Shown here one piece after another: positions 1-7,404 of a stretch of 11,160 nt of DNA; the first letter of the stretch is position 1, and the number at the start of each line of letters is the position of its first letter. The stretch covers positions 1 to 11,160 of the forward strand of contig CAMHRH010000023.1 of the NCBI GenBank assembly GCA_946187605.1, given 5' to 3'. Under the pieces are notes generated by a model. It saw nothing but the letters and a program-made list of their open reading frames with translations. It was not told where the DNA came from and searched no databases. The position numbers and the translations under genes were made by a program. Source of the stretch: an uncultured Candidatus Saccharibacteria bacterium. GTDB lineage: Bacteria > Patescibacteriota > Saccharimonadia > Saccharimonadales > Saccharimonadaceae.

Positions 1-1007
1 TACTCACCGCCAAAACCATCCTCATTGAAGCCTCCATGGCCGGTCATCCCCATCAACACCCAATGCTCCATCGGAATCACTCGCTCCGTATCGACGTATT
101 TGTTATATAAAACGCCCCACACAACATTTCCTACAAGAATAATCACCGCAAACAAAACAATTGGAACAATACGCTCCTTCACCAAAACACTCCTCTTGGC
201 GGTCAGAAATAAAACGATCCCAAAAGCTATTACTATAATCGCCATCGTCGCCTTTATTCGATAACCAAAGAATGTCACGAGACCTAAGAGAATCGAATAT
301 AAAATCGGGTGTTTATTATCTTTAATTATTGAAATAATCAAATATAAGCTTATCGCTACAGCCGCAGCAGATATTGTATCAGTATAAAATATTGGCATAT
401 ATAGTATTAATGGCAGCATAATAACTGGCATTAGTATGATTGCCGCCAAACCATAACCACGACCAAGCATCTTTCGTATCGACAAAAAAGTGAAAACAAT
501 TGTCGTAATAATAAACAAAGCATTTAGCATCAATGCGACTTGATTTATACTTACGGCGCCAAAAAACAGCCTCACGACCTTTACTGGCACATACAACAAA
601 ACTAGAATTGCTAGCTGAAACGGATACGAATTAAAATATCCAGTCGGCCTCTCGCCATTAAGCATTCGAGATACATTATTTTGAATAATGCCAGGGTCCC
701 AAGACGGATGGACTCTAAGCGCCCATACGACAAGCACTATCATAAAAACCATTAATAACATCATGCAAGCAACGATAATCCGCTCATGAAATACGCTGAC
801 TTTTTCCAAGCGCGAAATAATTGGCTTCCTGAAACGTAAAATCAATGCCGCAATTACTATGCCAAACACAATAGTTAAGAATGGACAGTTCTGATTTACA
901 CTAAACTCACCACCATCGCGAAATAGCACGCAAAGTACGATCACAGAGATAATTGCAGCAAAAATCGCAGAAGAGACTGCTAGCAATTTTGACTTAACTT
1001 TTTGCAT
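1..1007 (-). CDS. Polytopic GT-C-like membrane glycosyltransferase, partial (C-terminus beyond left edge)
   Basis: The frame is open from ATG at 1007 to the left edge: 335 complete codons with no stop. Hydrophobic segments lie at about residues 8-29, 42-58, 76-97, 130-150, 158-176, 185-207, 212-228, 236-270 and 280-300. The first large loop after the third segment carries HPSWDPG (residues 100-106), followed by YFNSYPFQ; a later loop has FYTDT (207-211), and the end of the visible part reads EHWVLMGMTGHGGFN. An acidic residue in the first outer loop, the spaced helices and the YP-x-Q region match GT-C (ArnT/PMT-like) transferases of Gram-positive type, which use polyprenyl-phosphate sugars. 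The gene overlaps the GT2 gene by 14 nt, suggesting translational coupling. GTG at 1010 is an alternative start; an AGGAG lies at 1021-1025. The codons are more A/T-ended than in the ATPase gene. The fold assignment is inference; that it is a real membrane-protein gene is much surer. Confidence 0.85.
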   Translation of the reverse strand, partial: MQKVKSKLLAVSSAIFAAIISVIVLCVLFRDGGEFSVNQNCPFLTIVFGIVIAALILRFRKPIISRLEKVSVFHERIIVACMMLLMVFMIVLVVWALRVHPSWDPGIIQNNVSRMLNGERPTGYFNSYPFQLAILVLLYVPVKVVRLFFGAVSINQVALMLNALFIITTIVFTFLSIRKMLGRGYGLAAIILMPVIMLPLILYMPIFYTDTISAAAVAISLYLIISIIKDNKHPILYSILLGLVTFFGYRIKATMAIIVIAFGIVLFLTAKRSVLVKERIVPIVLFAVIILVGNVVWGVLYNKYVDTERVIPMEHWVLMGMTGHGGFNEDGFGGE

Positions 1008-1959
1008 CACTACCCACTATCTCCTCGATAACGTAGCGCGGACGGTGTTTGGACTCGATATAAGATTTCCCGACATATTCTCCAATTAACCCTAGCATTA
1101 ACATCTGCAATCCACCCAATAACCAAATCGAACAAATCGTAAAAGTCCAGCCGTCAACCACCTGACCGATAATCTTCATCACTAACGAATAGACCATAAC
1201 CGCCAAACTAATAAAAAATATAATAAAGCCAAGCGACAGCATCATTCGAATCGGCTTAACGCTAAAAGATGTAATTCCATCCCAAGCGAGATTAATCATC
1301 TTTCTTAATGGATATTTACTTTCGCCTGCCACACGTTCATTGCGGCCATATTTAACCTCAGCAGTCTTAAACCCTATCATTGGCACTATGCCACGCAAAT
1401 ACAGATTCCGTTCATCGTAGCGCATTAATTCATCAACGGCGCGCCTCGACATTAGACGATAGTCCGCATGGTTGTAAACCGTCTCCGCGCCCATAAAACG
1501 CATAATCTTATAGAACATCTGCGCCGTATGTCTTTTGAAGAAACTGTCCTTCTTGCGCTCGGAACGCACGCCATAAACAATATCCGCGCCATCCCGATAT
1601 TCAGAAATAAAACCATCAATCGCGTTAATGTCATCCTGCAAATCCGCATCCATACTTACAACCACTTCGCCATATTTCGCCGCACATTCCATACCGGCAA
1701 GTAGAGCATTCTGATGACCGCGATTATGGGCCAACTTCAGACCAACAATATGTTTATCCTTCTTTGCTAATTCGCAAATAATCCGCCAAGTCTTATCACG
1801 CGAACCATCATCAACGAAAACAACTCGATATCCATCTTTTATCGCCTTTTGCTTCGCTAACGTATTCAACTTCTTGGTTAATTCCTTGTAGGTGATTTCA
1901 AGGCACTCCTCTTCGTTATAGCAGGGAATCGCTACCGCAAACTCAGGCACACTACGCAC
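994..1959 (-). CDS. GT2 family polyprenyl-phosphate glycosyltransferase (GtrB/DPM1-like)
   Basis: This is a 321-residue protein. The N-terminal GT-A domain shows the nucleotide-sugar binding start AIPCYNEEE (10-18), VDDGS (49-53), the metal-binding DADLQD (104-109), and NHADYRLMSRRAV (163-175) containing the likely catalytic-region Asp166. Two C-terminal membrane helices follow (about 240-261 and 272-295), then a GEYVGKSY-type tail typical of GtrB-like enzymes. Members transfer glucose or another hexose from a nucleotide sugar to undecaprenyl phosphate on the inner face of the membrane; the sugar here cannot be read from sequence. The start is GTG at 1959, chosen because a GGAGGA at 1973-1968 sits 8 nt upstream and the gene overlaps the preceding GT4 gene by 8 nt. 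The adjacent downstream GT-C-like gene is the natural user of its product. Confidence 0.93.
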   Translation of the reverse strand: MRSVPEFAVAIPCYNEEECLEITYKELTKKLNTLAKQKAIKDGYRVVFVDDGSRDKTWRIICELAKKDKHIVGLKLAHNRGHQNALLAGMECAAKYGEVVVSMDADLQDDINAIDGFISEYRDGADIVYGVRSERKKDSFFKRHTAQMFYKIMRFMGAETVYNHADYRLMSRRAVDELMRYDERNLYLRGIVPMIGFKTAEVKYGRNERVAGESKYPLRKMINLAWDGITSFSVKPIRMMLSLGFIIFFISLAVMVYSLVMKIIGQVVDGWTFTICSIWLLGGLQMLMLGLIGEYVGKSYIESKHRPRYVIEEIVGSDAKS

Positions 1960-3040
1960 TATACACTTCCTCCAACTTTAAAACTGTATTTTCTATATTA
2001 TACGCTTGTACACTCGGCTCAGAAAAAGCATCACCTCTTTTTCGACCGCTAATTGTAATATGCGATGTCCAGTTATCTTCCAGCGAGATAAACTCCGTGT
2101 CGTCAATTAGCTTTGCCTCCGACGGAACATTCGCACTAAATAAGCACTTCATGCCATTCGCCTGCGCTTCTATACCAACCGTTGGCACACCTTCGAAAAG
2201 CGACGGAAGTAAAAAGATGTCCGACATCGAATAAAAACGCTCAACATTATCCTGGGACGGAAGTAGCAGAACGACATCCTGCAGACGTTCGCTCGCAATC
2301 TTATCGCGAATATTTTGCTCCAATGAGCCCTCACCAATAATCACCAACCTCGCTCTCTTGTCTTTCCTATAATAATCAGCAAAAATATTTATCAGCTGCT
2401 CCTGATTTTTTACCACCTCAAAACGTCCAATATTTAGGAACACAATCGCTTCTTCGTCTATATCATATTTTGCGCGCATCATTCTGCGCGTATTTGCATT
2501 GTAGCGAAACTTCTGCAAATCAATCCCGTTGCGGATTATCGTAAAAGGTTTACCTTTGCCGTAAAGAAATTCGCCGGCATCTTTACCACAAGCTAAACGA
2601 GTAGTAACATTCCGATTCAAGCCCCTCCGCAAAACTTTACAAACCAGCTTCATTGCGACGTTATTAATCTTCGAGTTATTTGTGCTATGCGAGTGTGAAA
2701 AACGTTTCTCGACGCCAGCCTTCCGCGCCGCACTTAGAGTTAAGCACGACATAAAATCAATATGACTATGTACGGCATCGTATTTGCCGTCACGAAGAAC
2801 ATTCTCGACATCGCGCATAAAACGGCGTGGATGGCGAAAACGATTATCTTCAACTTTTATAATTTTAACGCCTAATTCCTTCAGCTCATTAGCGAAGACA
2901 TATTCTTTACCATCTCGTGGCGGCATAAAAGTCAAGATGTCGCAATGAAACTTTTTGCGATCAATATTACGCAATGTGTTCATAATATAAAGCTCAGCGC
3001 CGCCACGGTCCATTCCGCCAATGATGTGTAAAATTTTCAT
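1952..3040 (-). CDS. GT4 family glycosyltransferase (EpsF-like)
   Basis: This 362-residue GT-B enzyme has no obvious membrane segment. The N-terminal acceptor domain opens with KILHIIGGMDRGGAE (2-16), the glycine-rich loop typical of EpsF/CapM-type GT4 proteins, and has HSHIDF (91-96) and FSHSHS (114-119). The nucleotide-sugar domain starts near NIGRF (203-207) and carries the E-x7-E signature of GT4 retaining enzymes at Glu283 and Glu291 in LPSLFEGVPTVGIE. The likely role is adding one sugar to a lipid-linked surface glycan at the cytoplasmic face; donor and acceptor are unknown. The ATG at 3040 is supported by AAGGAG at 3054-3049, 8 nt upstream, and the start overlaps the upstream gene's stop by 4 nt. 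The length is normal for the family and no residue seems missing. Confidence 0.93.
   Translation of the reverse strand: MKILHIIGGMDRGGAELYIMNTLRNIDRKKFHCDILTFMPPRDGKEYVFANELKELGVKIIKVEDNRFRHPRRFMRDVENVLRDGKYDAVHSHIDFMSCLTLSAARKAGVEKRFSHSHSTNNSKINNVAMKLVCKVLRRGLNRNVTTRLACGKDAGEFLYGKGKPFTIIRNGIDLQKFRYNANTRRMMRAKYDIDEEAIVFLNIGRFEVVKNQEQLINIFADYYRKDKRARLVIIGEGSLEQNIRDKIASERLQDVVLLLPSQDNVERFYSMSDIFLLPSLFEGVPTVGIEAQANGMKCLFSANVPSEAKLIDDTEFISLEDNWTSHITISGRKRGDAFSEPSVQAYNIENTVLKLEEVYSA
1968..1973 (-). promoter_or_regulatory. Shine-Dalgarno site deciding the GTG start of the GT2 gene
   Basis: GGAGGA on the minus strand lies inside the last codons of the upstream GT4 gene, 8 nt before GTG 1959. No ATG is available nearby, so this site supports the GTG start and internal re-initiation within a polycistronic message. 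Confidence 0.75.
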
Positions 3041-4170
3041 CCCAAGAACTCCTTATATATTTCTCGCATTTCCATTAGCGAATTTCGAAGATAATAACGT
3101 TTCGGAAAATCTAAATGATACTTTTTTGGGTTTTTAATCGCGTCCTGCATCTTTTCCGTCAAAGCCCCAACGTCATCGAGAGCAAACAAATACTTTTTCT
3201 TGCCATCTACGATATCGCGATGGCCACGGTTGTCCGCAACTAATATCGGCAGACCACAAGCTACACCTTCAAGTACACCCAACCCTAAGCCTTCACGAAT
3301 ACTAGCCGACACACATAAGTCACAACCCTGCAGCAATGCCGCATAATTGTCGCGAATGTAACCAGGCATAATTACATTTTCCGAAACCCCCAGCTCGCGC
3401 GCCAACTCTCTGGTAGCGTCCATGAGATCGCCTTGCCCTAAAAATAACAATTTTACGTGAGGATTGTCTTTTATAATCGGCGCAGCCCCTCGCACTAGCA
3501 TTTGATGATTCTTGTTTGCTGTGTATTCTGCAAGATAAACAATCACAAAGTCATCTTCCGATAAGCCATATTTCTCTCTGGCCGCACGCTGCTCAGCTTT
3601 CGTAGTTTTCTTATATTTCTCTTCATCAACGCCAACCCCATCAATCATGCGCGCAGGGCAGAGAAAATCAGATTTCACTCGCCGATAATCTTCGCTATTA
3701 ATCGTAATAATCACATCAGTATCGCGAGACATGCGCTTTTCAATCGGATAATAAATCCGCCAACTCGATTTCGGCGCGCCATCGTAAAAATGAAAGCCAT
3801 GGCAAGTATAGATCACTTTTACGCCTTTTCTGTGCGCCGCCTTTGCCGCCATGCGCGTCACAATTGAACCTACTGGTGTATGTGTATGAATCGCCTCATA
3901 ATTGCCATTCGCAATTATCTTCTTGAGCTGCCGATAAGCTTTTATATGTTTATCAAGGCGAAAAGGACTACGCGCAAAATCAACCGTAAAAACATTGTCG
4001 GCATCATATATTTTTTCTTCATTCGCCGAAGCATAGTCAACTTGCCAACCGCCTATATTCAAATCATCATATGGCGCTTCAAGCGTTCCGCGAAGCATCC
4101 GCATAATCGGCCGATTAAACTTATGGAAGTTCGCCGTATGCGAAGTGAATAATATCTTCCTTTTTGCCAT
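3037..4170 (-). CDS. GT4 family glycosyltransferase (EpsD-like), first gene of the glycan cluster
   Basis: This 377-residue GT-B fold protein has KILFTSHTANF near the start (5-15), HTHTPVG (95-101) and YTCHGFHFYDGAP (121-133), followed by YYPIEKRMSRDTDVIITIN. That run is characteristic of the EpsD/PglA-like branch of GT4. The C-terminal donor domain holds the E-x7-E pair at Glu293 and Glu301 in IREGLGLGVLEG. It probably adds an early sugar of a surface polysaccharide or glycoconjugate in the cytoplasm; the specific sugar is not readable. It leads the four-gene minus-strand cluster: the next gene overlaps it by 4 nt, so all are likely one transcript. A TATAAT lies 8 nt upstream of the ATG with no Shine-Dalgarno between, which implies a nearly leaderless message. 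Confidence 0.93.
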   Translation of the reverse strand: MAKRKILFTSHTANFHKFNRPIMRMLRGTLEAPYDDLNIGGWQVDYASANEEKIYDADNVFTVDFARSPFRLDKHIKAYRQLKKIIANGNYEAIHTHTPVGSIVTRMAAKAAHRKGVKVIYTCHGFHFYDGAPKSSWRIYYPIEKRMSRDTDVIITINSEDYRRVKSDFLCPARMIDGVGVDEEKYKKTTKAEQRAAREKYGLSEDDFVIVYLAEYTANKNHQMLVRGAAPIIKDNPHVKLLFLGQGDLMDATRELARELGVSENVIMPGYIRDNYAALLQGCDLCVSASIREGLGLGVLEGVACGLPILVADNRGHRDIVDGKKKYLFALDDVGALTEKMQDAIKNPKKYHLDFPKRYYLRNSLMEMREIYKEFLG

Positions 4171-4178
4171 TACTCTAA

Positions 4179-4184
4179 ATTATA
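4179..4184 (-). promoter_or_regulatory. -10 box for the glycosyltransferase operon, nearly leaderless
   Basis: TATAAT on the minus strand at 4184-4179 is followed by only 8 nt before ATG 4170. With initiation about 7 nt after the -10 box, the mRNA would start at or within about 2 nt of the start codon. The hexamer at 17-nt spacing (TCGAAT) is a weak -35. Confidence 0.6.
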
Positions 4185-4219
4185 CCTTATCCAAACAAAT
4201 CATTCGAGCTCACATCCTA

Positions 4220-4248
4220 TTGACTTTTTCGATGAATCATGATATAAT
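4220..4248 (+). promoter_or_regulatory. Strong sigma70-type promoter for the 53-aa gene
   Basis: TTGACT (4220-4225) and a perfect TATAAT (4243-4248) are separated by 17 nt, the optimal spacing. Transcription would start near 4255, giving a leader of about 43 nt before ATG 4298. The spacer contains the small palindrome ATGA-A-TCAT (4231-4239), which could be chance. The promoter is divergent from the glycosyltransferase operon promoter. Confidence 0.8.
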
Positions 4249-4297
4249 CAAAATATAAGCCTTTTACGTATATTTTTTTCTAACGGGGGTGTACGGT

Positions 4298-4459
4298 ATG
4301 AAGAAAAAGGACGCACGCAAAGAAAGAGCGCTAAAAACGCTGAAGCAAGCTGGCGCTATTACAAGAGAAAAGCATGGATCAATTCCGGCGCCGCAGGTCT
4401 TCAAAGACAGGAAAAAAGACACGGCAAAATACTGCTGTCGCGGCAAAGTGAATTTCTAA
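4298..4459 (+). CDS. Small basic protein, 53 aa, unknown function
   Basis: ATG at 4298 opens a 53-codon frame ending at TAA 4457-4459. It starts MKKKDARKERALKTLKQAG, has GAITREKHGSIPAP in the middle and ends in a basic tail with VFKDRKKD, YCCRGK and a final VNF. It is rich in Lys and Arg and has no membrane helix; an N-terminal helix (residues 2-19) is likely. The evidence that it is a gene is contextual: an optimal promoter upstream, a G-rich stretch at 4285-4289 placed 8 nt before the ATG as a ribosome-binding site, and an intrinsic terminator starting 5 nt after the stop. Together these make a compact monocistronic unit that is probably strongly expressed. I do not recognise the family. 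The size, charge and P-x-F-basic-Y-x-R-G pattern suggest a ribosome- or RNA-associated protein, possibly comparable to rescue factors such as ArfA; that is speculation. Confidence 0.75.
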   Translation: MKKKDARKERALKTLKQAGAITREKHGSIPAPQVFKDRKKDTAKYCCRGKVNF

Positions 4460-4463
4460 TGCT

Positions 4464-4487
4464 TGCCCCCATCACGGGGGCATTTTT
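4464..4487 (+). terminator. Intrinsic terminator of the 53-aa gene
   Basis: The arms TGCCCCC (4464-4470) and GGGGGCA (4476-4482) pair fully around the 5-nt loop ATCAC, followed by five T (4483-4487). Confidence 0.92.
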
Positions 4488-4532
4488 CTTGCTAAAAAAC
4501 ATAATCTGAAACTATCCTACGCTCACTGTTTA

Positions 4533-4541
4533 TGCTAAAAT
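4533..4541 (+). promoter_or_regulatory. Extended -10 promoter for the TraG-like ATPase gene, leaderless
   Basis: TGC then TAAAAT (4536-4541) forms an extended -10 element. Seven nt follow before ATG 4549, placing the start of transcription at or next to the A of the start codon. No Shine-Dalgarno is present between the two and no convincing -35 is seen. Confidence 0.6.
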
Positions 4542-4548
4542 ATTTCTT

Positions 4549-7401
4549 ATGGAGCACATTATTCATTTTCTTGCTACACCGATAGTCTGGATTACAATTG
4601 TCGCTATTCTTGGCATACTCACCTACCGGAATTATAAAAAGATCAACCGCCTTAAAGTCCTCAATGTCGACTCGGTACTTTTGATGCTCGAAATTCCAAA
4701 AGACAACGACAAAAAGGAACTCAGCGCCGAGCAGCTTTTCGCATCTCTACATGGTATTTTACGCGACGCTAACGAACTCAAGCATTCCGGCGGCGTTCAA
4801 GAGCATCTCTCTTTCGAAATCGCCTCTACTGGCAATCAGATCCGCTTCTTCGTCTGGGTACCAAAAGTCCTTCAGTCATTCGTCGAGGGGCAAATCTACT
4901 CCCAATATCCTAGCGTCCAGATTTACCGCATGAAGGAAGACTACGCCGACCGTCGCGACAAATACCCAGTCACATATACTTCCGAAATATCTCTCATTGC
5001 CGACGAAGCTCTGCCAATCAAAACTTTTGAATCATTCGAGGTCGACCCCCTTGCCGGTATTACCGGTACGCTTGCAAAGCTCAACCCGAATGGCGGCGAA
5101 GAACTCTGGGTGCAAATCTTAACTCGTCCAGTTGCCGATGATTGGCACACAAAAACCGACCAATGGATTTCAAAACTCAAAGCCGGAAAAACCTTCAACT
5201 TTGGCAAGATAGATTTCAACTGGTTCGTCCAAGTTCTCGCCGCACTATGGCGTCCACCAGAGGGCGGCACTGGCTCCGAAGTTAAAATCGAGCTATCCGA
5301 ACGCGCAAAAACACAAGTTGCAAAAGCCGAAGAAAAGCTTGGTTATGAAGTCAAGATTCGCCTAGCATACGTTGGCGAAAACGAAATAAATGCCAAGCTT
5401 AATATGCAGGCCCTCGTTGGTACCTTCAAACAGTTTAACTCAACCAACCTAAACGGCTTCAAGATGGTTGGCGGCACCTTCGATAAAAAAGCGCTTGACG
5501 CATACAAAGCTCGCCAATTCACCGATCATGGTTTCATTTTGAACATTTCTGAACTCGCTAGCGTCTATCATTTACCGCACACGAACGTCGAGACGCCGAA
5601 TATTGTCTGGGCGTCCAGTAAAACCGCTGAGCCGCCTGCCAAGCTCCCAATGCTCACTGGCAATCCAAGCTTTGACGAAAATATTTCCGCCTTTGGCCTT
5701 ACGGATTTCCGTGGCATCAAACACCAATTCGGCATGTATCGTCGCGACCGCTCACGTCACGTCTATATTATCGGCCAGACTGGCTCCGGCAAATCCGGCC
5801 TCTTAACGCTTTTTGCACTTAGTGATATTTACCATAATCAAGGGTACTGTATTATTGATCCGCATGGCGACCTCGCGATGGATAACTTAAAATTCATCCC
5901 AGAAAACCGCATCAAAGACGTCATTTATTTCAATCCGGCCGATACGCAATATCCGATGGCATTTAATCCACTCGAAGTTTATGACCCAAGTCGCAAGCCA
6001 AATATTTCTTCTGAAGTTATCGGCGTCCTAAAGCGCATGTTCGGCGACTCTTGGGGTCCTCGTCTTGAACATATTTTGCGCTATACCTTGCTTGCACTTC
6101 TCGACCGCCCACAAGCGACCCTTCTCGATATCTCTCGCATGCTCACAGATAAAGAGTTCCGCAAGGAAACCCTTAACTATTGCCAAGACGTTACCGTTCT
6201 TCAATTCTGGAAACAAGAGTTCGGTTCTTGGAGCGACAAACAAGTTACCGAATCAGTTGCACCAGTTCTAAACAAGGTTGGCGCCTTTACTGCTAACCCT
6301 ATCATTCGTAATATTATCGGACAGCCAAAATCTAGCTTCGACGTGCGCAAGATTATGGATGAAGGCAAAATCCTCGTCGTCAATCTTTCGAAAGGTCTTG
6401 TCGGTGAAGATAACGCCGCAATTTTGGGCGCCTTCCTCGTAACGAAAGTCCAGCTCGCCGCCATGAGCCGCTCAGACATCGTCAATGTCGAAGATCGTCG
6501 TCCTTTCTATCTTTACGTCGACGAGTTCCAGAACTTCGCCACTGATTCCTTTGCCGTCATTCTCTCCGAGGCGCGCAAATACGGCCTCAACCTTACCGTC
6601 GCCAACCAGTACACTAGCCAAATGACCGAATCAGTTCGCGACGCCGTATTTGGTAACGTCGGTACCACTATTTCATTCCGCGTCTCCGCCGACGATGCGC
6701 CAATCCTCTCTAAACAATTCGAACCAATCTTTGAAGCGCAAGATCTACTCAACCTCAACAATCGCCACTTCGTCCTTTCAATGATTATCAATGGTGAAAA
6801 AACACCAGCATTCTCCGCAACTACGCTCAGCATTCCAAAACCACCTAACGATCTTACTCCGCAGATTGTCAGGAATTCACGCATGCTCTATGCGCGCACG
6901 CGTGCCGAAGTTGAAGCTGAAATCCGCGACAATATCGAAGCTGCCGAGAAATGGAAGAAAAATCTATCTGACTCTGGTCGCGAAGCCGGCGAACGCGGTG
7001 CAAATACTACTAGCAAACCAGCATTTGCGCCAGCAGGGAAACGCGAGAAGCCAACCTTTGAGTTCACGCCACAAGCCGAGTTTCGTAAACAGAAAATCTC
7101 TCCGTCGCAAGCTCAAGGCGAGCGCGTCGGACCAAGCCTAAAGGACCTCGGGCGTATCATTGCAGCCCAACAAGGCAATCCGAATATTAGAGGAGAACAA
7201 GATGACGCTCCGTCAATCGAGGAAAATCAAAAGCTAAAATCAACACGCGGCGACGACGACGAAGAGGGGCGCCAAGTCATTACGAGTGCCAAAAATGGCC
7301 AAGCGAACGTCCATACCATCCAAAAGAAAGGCCGCAAAATCAGCTACCACAAACAAAGCAATTCACAAAAACACAGCAATCGACCAGTGCAGGGAGCTTA
7401 A
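4549..7401 (+). CDS. VirD4/TraG-like membrane-anchored ATPase (type IV secretion, conjugative DNA transfer family)
   Basis: The protein has 950 residues. One N-terminal membrane helix (about 6-24) is followed by a basic stretch, which places the bulk in the cytoplasm. Residues ~35-390 form a domain with no motif I can name. The RecA-like ATPase has Walker A GQTGSGKS (409-416), IIDPHGD (435-441) and Walker B YLYVDE (654-659) followed by FQNF, then NLTVANQYTSQM as the sensor-like segment of VirD4/TraG/HerA-type motors. Residues ~835-950 form a charged, Gln/Lys/Asp-rich and probably disordered tail. The likely role is a hexameric pump or coupling ATPase of a type IV secretion or DNA/protein transfer apparatus. 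No other secretion gene is in the window, so its partners are elsewhere. The ATG is preceded by an extended -10 rather than a ribosome-binding site. The GDPD gene follows 3 nt after its stop. A generic HerA/FtsK-like role is the main alternative. Confidence 0.9.
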   Translation: MEHIIHFLATPIVWITIVAILGILTYRNYKKINRLKVLNVDSVLLMLEIPKDNDKKELSAEQLFASLHGILRDANELKHSGGVQEHLSFEIASTGNQIRFFVWVPKVLQSFVEGQIYSQYPSVQIYRMKEDYADRRDKYPVTYTSEISLIADEALPIKTFESFEVDPLAGITGTLAKLNPNGGEELWVQILTRPVADDWHTKTDQWISKLKAGKTFNFGKIDFNWFVQVLAALWRPPEGGTGSEVKIELSERAKTQVAKAEEKLGYEVKIRLAYVGENEINAKLNMQALVGTFKQFNSTNLNGFKMVGGTFDKKALDAYKARQFTDHGFILNISELASVYHLPHTNVETPNIVWASSKTAEPPAKLPMLTGNPSFDENISAFGLTDFRGIKHQFGMYRRDRSRHVYIIGQTGSGKSGLLTLFALSDIYHNQGYCIIDPHGDLAMDNLKFIPENRIKDVIYFNPADTQYPMAFNPLEVYDPSRKPNISSEVIGVLKRMFGDSWGPRLEHILRYTLLALLDRPQATLLDISRMLTDKEFRKETLNYCQDVTVLQFWKQEFGSWSDKQVTESVAPVLNKVGAFTANPIIRNIIGQPKSSFDVRKIMDEGKILVVNLSKGLVGEDNAAILGAFLVTKVQLAAMSRSDIVNVEDRRPFYLYVDEFQNFATDSFAVILSEARKYGLNLTVANQYTSQMTESVRDAVFGNVGTTISFRVSADDAPILSKQFEPIFEAQDLLNLNNRHFVLSMIINGEKTPAFSATTLSIPKPPNDLTPQIVRNSRMLYARTRAEVEAEIRDNIEAAEKWKKNLSDSGREAGERGANTTSKPAFAPAGKREKPTFEFTPQAEFRKQKISPSQAQGERVGPSLKDLGRIIAAQQGNPNIRGEQDDAPSIEENQKLKSTRGDDDEEGRQVITSAKNGQANVHTIQKKGRKISYHKQSNSQKHSNRPVQGA

Positions 7402-7404
7402 TCT

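Noticed and set aside
25..264. 79-codon plus-strand frame at the left edge
   Set aside because: It is antisense to the membrane-protein gene, which shows consistent helices and glycosyltransferase-type loops.
4264..4446. 60-codon minus-strand frame opposite the 53-aa gene
   Set aside because: The promoter and terminator both support the plus strand, and the minus frame has no initiation signals.
4941..7141. Several 60-123 codon frames on either strand inside the ATPase gene
   Set aside because: They lie wholly within a gene with clear Walker motifs and have no ribosome-binding sites or recognisable domains; they are shadows of its codon bias.
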